Shown: positions 29,623-37,549 of the stretch, in pieces | How the letters are laid out: every line of letters begins with the position of its first letter | Position numbering within the stretch: the stretch's first letter is position 1 | NCBI GenBank assembly: GCA_036499445.1 | Contig: DASYDU010000090.1 | Location: 1-37,549, forward strand | From: DASYDU01 sp036499445 | Lineage (GTDB): Bacteria > Planctomycetota > Planctomycetia > Pirellulales > Lacipirellulaceae | Direction of reading: 5' to 3' | Length of the DNA stretch: 37,549 nt | Translations under genes and position numbers: made by a program | Notes under the pieces: model-generated | The model's input: only the letters and a program-made list of their open reading frames with translations | Told to the model about the DNA's origin: nothing | Database searches by the model: none

Positions 29623-30147
29623 ATGAGCAAATACGTCAAAGACCTGATCACCACCGAGTTGCGGCAAAAGCTCAACGGCGTCGACGATGCGCTCTTGGTG
29701 AACGTCATCGGGATGTCGAATGAGAAATCGGTCAATCTGCGGCGTCAGCTTCGCCAAAAGGGCATCAAGCTGATGGTGGTTAAGAACAGCCTGGCCCGCC
29801 GAGCGACCGAGGGCACCCGGATCGGACCGGCGTTTGAGGAGACCACGGGAACGGTGGCCTTGATCTGGGGTGGCGAGGACATCGTCTCTCTGGCCAAGGA
29901 AGTCAGTCGCGTCGCCGGCATGAAGGAGTTCGAACCCTTCGCAGCGAAGGGTGGCGCCATGGATGGCAAGCGGCTATCGGCCGCCGAAGTGCAAGCGGTT
30001 AGCAAGTGGCCGAGTCGGCCGGAGCAGCTCAGCATTTTGTCTGGCCAAATCCTCAGCCCTGGTGCAACGCTGTCGGCACAGCTGCTTGGCCCGGGGAAGA
30101 AGCTGGCCAGTCAGATTAAGAAGAAGGGCGAAGAAGCAGCAGAGTAG
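29623..30147 (+). CDS. rplJ: 50S ribosomal protein L10
   Basis: The 174-residue protein has the L10 pattern. The N-terminal domain has K-L-M-V-V-K-N-S-L-A-R-R-A, E-E-T-T-G-T-V-A-L-I-W and V-A-G-M-K-E-F-E-P-F-A. The helical C-terminus (L-S-A-Q-L-L-G-P-G-K-K-L-A-S-Q-I-K) binds L7/L12 dimers. It builds the base of the L12 stalk. A family-B hairpin lies directly upstream and no Shine-Dalgarno is visible. The rplJ-rplL pair is in the conserved order. Confidence 0.96.
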   Translation: MSKYVKDLITTELRQKLNGVDDALLVNVIGMSNEKSVNLRRQLRQKGIKLMVVKNSLARRATEGTRIGPAFEETTGTVALIWGGEDIVSLAKEVSRVAGMKEFEPFAAKGGAMDGKRLSAAEVQAVSKWPSRPEQLSILSGQILSPGATLSAQLLGPGKKLASQIKKKGEEAAE

Positions 30148-30246
30148 GTGAGACGCAGAGTGGGTCCCGTAACGCTTGGCCCAGCCTACGTATTCACCAC
30201 CCAAACAAATCAGCAGGACCCAGTAAGAGAAAGGGAAAGACCAATC

Positions 30247-30654
30247 ATGTCCACAGCAACCATGGAATTCTCGGCCGGCACGAAAAAGCTCGGCGACGAG
30301 ATTGTCGGCCTCACGCTGAAGGAGGCCAAAGAGCTCAGCGATTATCTGAAGGAAGTCCACGGCATTGAGCCGGCGGCCGGCGGCGGCGTCATGATGGCGA
30401 TGCCGGGCGCGGGCGGCGGTGCTGCCGAGGCGGCCGTGGAAAAGACCGAGTTCGATGTCGTGCTTGAAAGCTTCGGCGACCAAAAGATCGGCGTGATCAA
30501 AGTCGTGCGCGGAGCAACCAGCCTGGGTCTGAAAGAGGCCAAGGACTTGGTCGAAGGCGTGCCGAGCAAGATTAAGGAAGGGCTTTCGAAGGCCGACGCC
30601 GAGAAGCTCAAGAAAGAATTGGAAGAAGCGGGCGCGACCGTCTCGATCAAGTAG
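30247..30654 (+). CDS. rplL: 50S ribosomal protein L7/L12
   Basis: The protein has 135 residues from the ATG at 30247, with an A/G-rich stretch (AGAGAAAGGGAAAG) a short way upstream; an in-frame start at 30148 would overlap the intergenic region and is rejected. The N-terminal dimerisation helices contain L-T-L-K-E-A-K-E-L-S-D-Y-L-K-E. The hinge is glycine/alanine-rich (P-G-A-G-G-G-A-A-E-A). The C-terminal domain has K-T-E-F-D-V-V-L, K-I-G-V-I-K-V-V-R and L-G-L-K-E-A-K-D-L-V-E-G. It recruits translation factors. A spacer of 268 bases to rpoB follows, the site where an attenuator or RNase III site is found in other bacteria. Confidence 0.96.
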   Translation: MSTATMEFSAGTKKLGDEIVGLTLKEAKELSDYLKEVHGIEPAAGGGVMMAMPGAGGGAAEAAVEKTEFDVVLESFGDQKIGVIKVVRGATSLGLKEAKDLVEGVPSKIKEGLSKADAEKLKKELEEAGATVSIK

Positions 30655-30922
30655 GTTGACGTGGTCGTGGCGGTCCGGCAGCTTTCGAAGTGTGTGCTTC
30701 GGGAGCGAATCGGGTGGCCGATCGTCTGTTTTTCCCGTCAGTTCTTGTGGTGAGCCCTTCGGATGGCGCTGGTCAGTGCGAGTTGCATGAGCCTCTCCCA
30801 TCGCTTGATGTTCATTTCTGCCTGCCCGACTGATTGCGGCGGTGGCGGCTGCGCGGAGCGCTCGTGCCGCGCCGCGGTCGATCGATCCAGCGACGGTTTC
30901 TGATTACGGAGTGAGTTATCCC

Positions 30923-33900
30923 ATGGCAGTTACAGCCCAGCGGCGTTTGCAGACTACGACCACGCGGCGATTCGGCAGCGGACGCGATCCATATGCGATT
31001 CCCGATTTGACGCAGATCCAAACCGAGAGCTACGCCCGCTTTCTGCAGTACGAAACTCCGTCCGACAAGCGGAAGGACGAGGGTCTAGAAGGCGTGCTGC
31101 GCGAGATCTTCCCGATCGAGAGCTACGACAAAAAGCTTGCACTCAGCTATTTGCGATACGAGCTGGGCAAGCCGCGCTATGAGCCCGACGAATGCCGGCA
31201 ACTGCGGCTGACTTACGGCCGGCCGTTCCGCATCTGGCTGCGGCTCAACAAAGAGCAGCCGATCGAGGAAGAAGTATATCTGGGCGACCTTCCGATCATG
31301 CTCGGCGGCGGCGAATTTATTATCAACGGTGCGGAGCGGGTGGTGGTGAGCCAGTTGCACCGCAGTCCCGGTATCGATTTCGTCTCCGACATGGAAGCCG
31401 GCGAGAAACGACTCCACAGTTGCCGCGTGATTCCCGAGCGCGGGAGCTGGATCGAAATCAACACCACCAAGAAGGACAGCATCACGGTCCGCATCGATCA
31501 GAGTGGGAAGTTCTCCGTGATGACATTGCTGCGGGCGATGGACCCAAAATTCACGCTCGACAGTGACATGCTCCGCACATTCTATGAGACCACCAAGCAG
31601 AAAATCGTCGACGGTCGCAGCGCGGGCAAGATCGAGGACAAGTACGCCGTCGAGGACATTGTCTATCCGGCGGGCAGCGAGCGAGCCGGCGAGATCATCG
31701 TCGAGAGCGGTCAAAAAATCACCAAGACAGCGGCCGAATTGATCGCTTCGTCCGGCGTGAAGTCGGTGGAGATCATGGAGCCGCCGGCGACGCCGGTGCT
31801 TTTGAATGCACTGGCGGACGACGCCACGTCGAGCCACGAGGAAGCGCTGCTGCGAATTTATCAACGGCTGCGGCCAGGCAATCCGCCACAATTGGAAAAA
31901 GCCAGGGCGCTGTTCCACGAAAAGTTCTACGACACTAACCGCTATCGATTGGGCCGCGTCGGCCGGTTCCGCATTAACCGGAAGCTCGGGTTAACCGTGC
32001 CCGAGGACACCATGGTCCTCCGGTCTGAGGATTTGATCAATGCGGTGAAGTACATGTTGCAACTGATCACCGGCGACGCGAACGCGGCGGTCGACGACAT
32101 CGACCATTTGGGCAATCGCCGTCTGCGGACGATCGATGAGCTGGCGGCCGACGAAATGCGGAAGGGCTTCTTGAAGCTCCGCCGCACCGTGCAAGAGCGG
32201 ATGAGCCTCAAAGACATTGAGGACATGACGCCGCGGAGCCTGATCAATCCGAAGAGCATTTCCGCGGCGATCGAGTATTTCTTCGGCCGCGGCGAGTTGT
32301 CGCAAGTCGTCGATCAGACCAATCCGCTTTCGATGCTGACGCACGAGCGGCGGCTATCGGCGCTTGGTCCCGGCGGCCTTAATCGCAAGCGGGCAGGTTT
32401 CGAGGTGCGCGACGTTCACATCTCGCACTACGGCCGCATTTGCCCGATCGAGACGCCTGAAGGTACGAATATCGGTCTGATTTCCAGCTTGGCGATGTAT
32501 GCGGCCGTCGATGAATATGGTTTTTTGATCACGCCCTATCGCAAGGTTCACAACGGCAAGCTACTGGAAGAAGTCGTCTGGCTGCGGGCCGATGAGGAGT
32601 CAAACGCGGTCGTGGCCTCGGCCGACGCAACGATCACGGACAACAAGATCCAAGGCGAGACGCTGGTTGCACGGCAACATGCCGATTTCGTGCTCGTGCC
32701 GGTCGACAAGATCGAATACATCGACGTGACGCCGAGCCAGATGATCGGCGTCTCGGCCGGTTTGATTCCATTCCTCGAACACGACGACGCGAATCGGGCC
32801 TTGATGGGATCGAACATGCAGCGGCAGGCCGTTCCGCTCTTGATTACCGAGCCGCCGATCGTCGGCACTGGACTGGAGCGTGATGTGGCACTCCACTCGG
32901 GCATGATTCTCCGCGCAGGCCACAAGGGTACGGTCACGTACGTCGACGCCGAGCGGATCGAAATCGGTCCCGAGGTCCACAAGCTACGCAAGTTCGTCGG
33001 TTTGAACGAGCGGACGTGCCAGAACCACCGTCCGATCATCAAGCTCGGCGACAAAGTGGAGAAGGGCCAGGTGATCGCCGACGGCGCTGCGACTTATCAA
33101 GGCGAATTGGCCCTGGGCCGGAATGTGCTGGCCGCGTTTATGTCGTGGGAAGGCTACAACTTCGAGGATGCGATCATCATTAGCGAAGAGCTGGTGAAGA
33201 ACGACACCTACACTTCAATCCACATCGAAGAGTTCGATGTGGAAATCCGCGAGACGAAGCTCGGCCGCGAGGAATTCACTCGCGATATTCCCAACGTCAG
33301 CGAAAAGATGCTGCGAAATCTCGACGAGAACGGCATCGTCCAGATCGGCACGTTCGTAGAACCGGGCGACATCTTGGTGGGCAAGGTCTCGCCGAAGAGC
33401 AAGACCGAGCTCACGCCTGAGGAAAAGCTGCTGCACGCCATCTTCGGCCGGGCTGGCGAAGACGTGAAGAACGATTCGCTGGAGGTACCCTCCGGCGTCG
33501 AAGGGATTGTGATCGACACGCAACGGTTCTCCCGCCGCATGAGCCTCTCTGAGGATCAACGCAAGGAGTTCGAACGTTCGCTCAAGGTGGCGGAGAAGGA
33601 AGGGAATGAAGGGATCGCGACCGCGTTCACCGCAATGGTCATCGATCTAGAGACGGCGCTCGGACGCAAGCTGACCGATGACGACGGTAATCCGCTCGTG
33701 CACGGCCAAGACCCAAGTTACGTAGCCGAGCGGGCGCAAACCTTCAAGCTCGACGCGATCGACATCCGTAGCCCGCAACGCAAGAAGGACGCCGAGCGCG
33801 CGGAAAAGCAGCTTTGGCCGGCCGTCGAGGAGGCAATTGACGCTCGCGACCGCAAGCTCAATTCGATGAAGCGCGGCGACGAGCTGCGAAGCGGTGTGCT

Positions 33901-34633
33901 GCAGATGGTCAAGGTCTACATCGCGACGAAGCGCGTGATCTCGGTCGGCGACAAGATGGCCGGCCGTCACGGTAACAAGGGCGTGATCTCGAAGATTTTG
34001 CCGATGGAAGACATGCCCTTTTTAGCCGATGGCACGCCGGTGCAGATCATGCTCAATCCGCTGGGCGTGCCGAGCCGGATGAACGTGGGCCAGATTCTCG
34101 AGACGCACCTCGGCTGGGCCGGCGCGAAGCTCGGCTTCCGAGCAATCACGCCGGTGTTCGACGGGGCGGACGAAGTCCATATCAACGATGCGCTGCAGGC
34201 AGCCGGCCTGCCGCGGCACGGCAAGGCGCGCCTTTACGACGGGCGGACGGGCGAGCCATTCGAACAAGAGACGACGGTCGGCTATATCTACATGCTCAAG
34301 CTGCATCACCTGGTCGATGACAAGGTCCACGCCCGCAGCACTGGCCCCTACTCGCTCATCACGCAACAGCCGCTGGGCGGCAAGGCCCGCTTCGGCGGTC
34401 AGCGATTTGGCGAGATGGAGGTCTGGGCGCTCGAGGCCTACGGCGCCGCGTACATTTTGCAGGAGCTGCTTACAGTTAAGAGCGATGATGTCGAAGGACG
34501 CACGAAGATTTACGAGTCGATGGTCAAAGGTGAGAACACACTAGAGGCCGGCACACCCGCCAGCTTTGACGTGCTCACCAATGAAATTCGCGGCCTGGGA
34601 TTGAATATGCAACTTGAGAAGCGCCGCGTTTAG
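30923..34633 (+). CDS. rpoB: DNA-directed RNA polymerase subunit beta
   Basis: The protein has 1236 residues from the ATG at 30923, preceded by CGGAGTGA (30907-30914); the longer reading from 30842 lacks an RBS. Conserved parts include the rifampicin-pocket segment L-S-Q-V-V-D-Q-T-N-P-L-S (32297-32332), S-A-L-G-P-G-G-L and C-P-I-E-T-P-E-G-T-N-I-G-L-I. The catalytic-centre segment G-D-K-M-A-G-R-H-G-N-K-G-V is also present. The C-terminal part (G-G-Q-R-F-G-E-M-E-V-W-A-L) is the beta-prime interface. The pocket has Thr where Escherichia coli has Asn518 and Val where it has Phe514. Beta is the core catalytic subunit. The next gene follows after 45 bases. Confidence 0.98.
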   Translation: MAVTAQRRLQTTTTRRFGSGRDPYAIPDLTQIQTESYARFLQYETPSDKRKDEGLEGVLREIFPIESYDKKLALSYLRYELGKPRYEPDECRQLRLTYGRPFRIWLRLNKEQPIEEEVYLGDLPIMLGGGEFIINGAERVVVSQLHRSPGIDFVSDMEAGEKRLHSCRVIPERGSWIEINTTKKDSITVRIDQSGKFSVMTLLRAMDPKFTLDSDMLRTFYETTKQKIVDGRSAGKIEDKYAVEDIVYPAGSERAGEIIVESGQKITKTAAELIASSGVKSVEIMEPPATPVLLNALADDATSSHEEALLRIYQRLRPGNPPQLEKARALFHEKFYDTNRYRLGRVGRFRINRKLGLTVPEDTMVLRSEDLINAVKYMLQLITGDANAAVDDIDHLGNRRLRTIDELAADEMRKGFLKLRRTVQERMSLKDIEDMTPRSLINPKSISAAIEYFFGRGELSQVVDQTNPLSMLTHERRLSALGPGGLNRKRAGFEVRDVHISHYGRICPIETPEGTNIGLISSLAMYAAVDEYGFLITPYRKVHNGKLLEEVVWLRADEESNAVVASADATITDNKIQGETLVARQHADFVLVPVDKIEYIDVTPSQMIGVSAGLIPFLEHDDANRALMGSNMQRQAVPLLITEPPIVGTGLERDVALHSGMILRAGHKGTVTYVDAERIEIGPEVHKLRKFVGLNERTCQNHRPIIKLGDKVEKGQVIADGAATYQGELALGRNVLAAFMSWEGYNFEDAIIISEELVKNDTYTSIHIEEFDVEIRETKLGREEFTRDIPNVSEKMLRNLDENGIVQIGTFVEPGDILVGKVSPKSKTELTPEEKLLHAIFGRAGEDVKNDSLEVPSGVEGIVIDTQRFSRRMSLSEDQRKEFERSLKVAEKEGNEGIATAFTAMVIDLETALGRKLTDDDGNPLVHGQDPSYVAERAQTFKLDAIDIRSPQRKKDAERAEKQLWPAVEEAIDARDRKLNSMKRGDELRSGVLQMVKVYIATKRVISVGDKMAGRHGNKGVISKILPMEDMPFLADGTPVQIMLNPLGVPSRMNVGQILETHLGWAGAKLGFRAITPVFDGADEVHINDALQAAGLPRHGKARLYDGRTGEPFEQETTVGYIYMLKLHHLVDDKVHARSTGPYSLITQQPLGGKARFGGQRFGEMEVWALEAYGAAYILQELLTVKSDDVEGRTKIYESMVKGENTLEAGTPASFDVLTNEIRGLGLNMQLEKRRV

Positions 34634-34678
34634 TTTCCGATCAGATCAGCCATTCGCCCTGTCACAGGAGCGCACAAT

Positions 34679-37549
34679 ATGAGTCTTTTGGAATCCACCA
34701 GTTACGATCGCATCAACGACTACGCGTCCGTCAAAATTAGCTTGGCGCGACCGCACGATATCCGCAGTTGGTCGTTCGGCGAAGTGAAGAAGCCGGAGAC
34801 GATCAATTACCGCACCTACCGCCCGGAAAAGGACGGTTTGTTCTGCGAACGGATTTTTGGCCCTGAGAAGGATTGGGAGTGCGCCTGCGGCAAGTACCGC
34901 GGCATGAAGTACAAGGGGATGATCTGCGACCGTTGCGGCGTGAAGGTCACCCATAGCCGTGTCCGCCGCAAGCGGATGGGGCACATTGAGCTTGCCGCGC
35001 CCGTGGTCCATATCTGGTTCTTCAAAGCGATGCCGAGCCGCTTGGGCAGCCTACTCGCCATGAAGACTACGAGCCTGGAGAAGGTGATCTACTTCCAGGA
35101 TTACGTGGTCACCAATCCGGGCGACACGCCACTCAAGCCACAGCAACTCTTGACGGAAGAGGAATTCCGCACCGCTCGCGAGACTTACGGGGAGAACGCA
35201 TTTGAGGCCGCAATGGGGGCCGAGGCGATTCGCAAGCTGCTGATGGCGCTCGACTTGGTAAAGCTCTCGGAAGTCCTCCGGCTGGAGCTCAAAGAAACCG
35301 GCTCGAAGCAAAAGGCCAAGGACCTGATCAATCGGCTCAAGACTGTCGAGGCGATCCGCGATTCGGACAACAAGCCGGAGTGGATGGTGCTCGACGTGAT
35401 CCCGGTTATTCCGCCGGACCTGCGCCCGCTCGTGCTCTTGGACAGCGGCAACTTCGCCACGAGCGATCTCAACGATCTGTATCGCCGGATCATCAACCGC
35501 AACAATCGGCTGAAGAAGCTGGTCGACCTCAATGCACCGGAAGTCATCATTCGCAACGAGAAGCGAATGCTGCAGCAATCGGTCGATGCACTCTTCGACA
35601 ACAATCGCTGCAAGCGCCCCGTGCTTGGCTCGTCGAATCGCCCGCTCAAGTCGCTCACCGACATGATCAAAGGCAAGCAAGGCCGGTTCCGCGAGAATCT
35701 GCTCGGTAAGCGAGTCGATTATTCGGCCCGCAGCGTGATCGTGGTCGGTCCGAGCCTGCGGCTCCATCAGTGCGGGTTGCCGAAGAAAATCGCGCTGGAA
35801 CTCTACCAGCCGTTCATCATCCGCCGGCTCAAGGAATTGGGTCACGCCGACACGATCAAGAGCGCCAAGAAGATGCTGGAGCGCAAGGACGATGAGGTGT
35901 GGGACATCCTGGAAGAAGTGATCCGCAATCATCCGGTGCTGCTGAATCGCGCGCCGACGCTGCATCGCATGGGCATTCAGGCCTTTGAACCGATCCTGGT
36001 CGAAGGCAACGCCATTCAGCTCCATCCGCTGGTGTGCAAGGGATTCAATGCCGACTTCGACGGCGACCAGATGGCAGTCCATTTGCCGCTGTCGATCGAG
36101 GCTCAAGTTGAAGCCCACACGCTGATGATGAGCACACACAACATCTTCAGCCCGGCCAACGGCGCGCCAATTATTAGCCCGTCGCAAGACGTGGTGATGG
36201 GCTGCTACTATCTGACGATGAGCGTGCCGTCGGCTCCTGGCGACGACATGGCTTTCAGCTCGATGGAAGAAGTCGAGATGGCCTATTCGGCAGGGAAAAT
36301 CCATACGCATGCGAAGATCAAGGTCCGCCTCCCCAAGGATCGCAGTCTGCGTGACGACATGGACGCAGAGGATGCCAAGGGCAAGGTGGTCGACACAACC
36401 GTCGGCCGCGTGATCTTCAACATGGTGCTTCCTTTGGGGATGCCGTTCTATAACACGCCGCTCCGATCGAGTCAGCTCGCCCGCGTAATCAGTGATTGCT
36501 ATCAATTCCTCGGGCGTCGGCTCACGATCCAGTTGCTTGATGACATGAATCAACTCGGCTTCCGCGAAGCAACTCGTAGCGGATTGTCGTTCGCCACGGA
36601 CGATTTGATTACTCCCGAGGCCAAGGGGCGAATCATCGCCGCCGCCGAGAAGGATGTGCTGCGCAAGAACAAGCTTTATCAGCGCGGCATCATCACGGAG
36701 GGCGAGCGATACAACCAGGTGCTCGATGCTTGGACCCATGCTCGCGAACAAATCACGACGGAAATGATGAGCGCGCTCGAGGTCGACTTCCGCACGGACG
36801 GCTACGTCAATCCGATCTTCCTAATGGCTCACTCCGGCGCCCGCGGTGGTGTCGAGCAGATGCGTCAGCTCGGCGGAATGCGTGGTTTGATGGCCAAGCC
36901 GTCCGGCAAGATTATCGAGACGCCGATCAAAGCGAATTTCCGCGAAGGCCTTACGGTGCTCGAATACTTCAGCTCGACGCACGGCGCCCGTAAGGGACTC
37001 GCCGACACGGCGCTCAAGACGGCCGACTCAGGCTATCTGACCCGTAAGCTGGCCGACGTGGCGCAAAACGTCGTGATCACGATGGATGATTGCGGCACGA
37101 CGCAAGGCATCACCAAGGGGATCATCTACCGTGGTGAAAAGGTCGAGGTCGGCTTGGCCGATTCGATTCGCGGCCGCGTGAGTCGGGCGAACATCGTCAA
37201 CCCGATCACCGACGAAGTCATCGTCAGTGAGAACGAGCTGGTCACCGCCGACATTGCCCACAAAATCGAAGAACTCGGGCTGGAAAAGATTCAAGTTCGC
37301 AGCGCACTTACCTGCGACGCACCGCTGGGTATCTGCCGCCGATGTTATGGGATGGATCTATCGACCGGCGCGCTCGTCGAGGAAGGCATGGCGGTTGGTA
37401 TCATCGCCGCCCAGAGCATCGGCGAGCCGGGCACCCAGCTCACCATGCGGACCTTCCACATGGGCGGCGTCGCTTCCTCCGGCGGCACACAGGAATCCGA
37501 CCTCAAAGCCAAGAAGAGCGGGTTCGTCACGCTCGAACGCATCAACCTC
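34679..37549 (+). CDS. rpoC: DNA-directed RNA polymerase subunit beta-prime, 3'-truncated by the window
   Basis: At least 957 codons are present without a stop, from an ATG behind AGGAG (34666-34670). The N-terminal zinc ribbon shows C-A-C-G-K-Y and C-D-R-C-G. The catalytic loop N-A-D-F-D-G-D-Q (residues 457-464) carries the three Mg-binding Asp. The second zinc site begins with C-D-A-P-L-G-I-C-R-R-C-Y-G. The bridge-helix and trigger-loop region (H-S-G-A-R-G-G-V-E-Q-M-R-Q-L-G-G, M-R-T-F-H-M-G-G-V) is intact. The last residues seen are a segment after the trigger loop. Nothing unusual is visible in the part available. Confidence 0.97.
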   Translation, partial: MSLLESTSYDRINDYASVKISLARPHDIRSWSFGEVKKPETINYRTYRPEKDGLFCERIFGPEKDWECACGKYRGMKYKGMICDRCGVKVTHSRVRRKRMGHIELAAPVVHIWFFKAMPSRLGSLLAMKTTSLEKVIYFQDYVVTNPGDTPLKPQQLLTEEEFRTARETYGENAFEAAMGAEAIRKLLMALDLVKLSEVLRLELKETGSKQKAKDLINRLKTVEAIRDSDNKPEWMVLDVIPVIPPDLRPLVLLDSGNFATSDLNDLYRRIINRNNRLKKLVDLNAPEVIIRNEKRMLQQSVDALFDNNRCKRPVLGSSNRPLKSLTDMIKGKQGRFRENLLGKRVDYSARSVIVVGPSLRLHQCGLPKKIALELYQPFIIRRLKELGHADTIKSAKKMLERKDDEVWDILEEVIRNHPVLLNRAPTLHRMGIQAFEPILVEGNAIQLHPLVCKGFNADFDGDQMAVHLPLSIEAQVEAHTLMMSTHNIFSPANGAPIISPSQDVVMGCYYLTMSVPSAPGDDMAFSSMEEVEMAYSAGKIHTHAKIKVRLPKDRSLRDDMDAEDAKGKVVDTTVGRVIFNMVLPLGMPFYNTPLRSSQLARVISDCYQFLGRRLTIQLLDDMNQLGFREATRSGLSFATDDLITPEAKGRIIAAAEKDVLRKNKLYQRGIITEGERYNQVLDAWTHAREQITTEMMSALEVDFRTDGYVNPIFLMAHSGARGGVEQMRQLGGMRGLMAKPSGKIIETPIKANFREGLTVLEYFSSTHGARKGLADTALKTADSGYLTRKLADVAQNVVITMDDCGTTQGITKGIIYRGEKVEVGLADSIRGRVSRANIVNPITDEVIVSENELVTADIAHKIEELGLEKIQVRSALTCDAPLGICRRCYGMDLSTGALVEEGMAVGIIAAQSIGEPGTQLTMRTFHMGGVASSGGTQESDLKAKKSGFVTLERINL

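Noticed and set aside
35051..36751. Long open frame (566 codons) on the minus strand
   Set aside because: It is the antisense shadow of rpoC, which has clear conserved motifs. GC-rich codon bias leaves the opposite frame open.

Overview
The window looks like planctomycete chromosome, probably of the Pirellula type. The evidence is its high G+C content, a sigma-70 factor with a very long DNA-binding N-terminus, secreted proteins of planctomycete style, many families of interspersed hairpin repeats between genes, and a conserved tRNA-tuf-secE-nusG-rpl-rpoBC locus. The assignment rests on recognition, not on a search.

Positions 1-13.8 kb hold a one-directional phage-like module. It starts with a permuted papain-like peptidase (possibly cut by the window edge). 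A secreted trypsin-like protein with a membrane anchor, two unknown proteins, a ParB-like protein and a fused ABC-ATPase/GNAT protein follow. Next come the head genes: small and large terminase, portal, head protease with scaffold, decoration protein, major capsid protein and three small head or connector proteins. No tail, integrase, replication or phage-type repressor gene is visible, and the module stops abruptly at a convergent regulator. Four of its proteins carry the same palindromic repeat read in the same frame, which recalls the Rickettsia palindromic elements.

Positions 13.8-24.3 kb hold chromosomal genes. On the minus strand lie an XRE regulator with a clear promoter and operator candidate, a protein that pairs two alpha-CTD-like helix-hairpin-helix segments with a sigma-4-like HTH, and a membrane protein with two GGDEF domains, the second degenerate. 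A secreted alpha/beta hydrolase, glgC (glycogen synthesis), a secreted protein of unknown function and the unusual sigma factor follow.

Positions 24.3-37.5 kb hold the information-processing locus: tRNA-Thr(TGT), tRNA-Tyr(GTA), tRNA-Gly(TCC), tRNA-Thr(GGT), tuf, tRNA-Trp(CCA), secE, nusG, rplK, rplA, rplJ, rplL, rpoB and rpoC (cut by the window end). A promoter is visible ahead of the first tRNA. The order matches the classical thrU-tyrU-glyT-thrT-tufB region of Escherichia coli, but hairpin repeats fill many of the spacers, including those directly before rplK, rplA and rplJ, which show no clear Shine-Dalgarno sequence.
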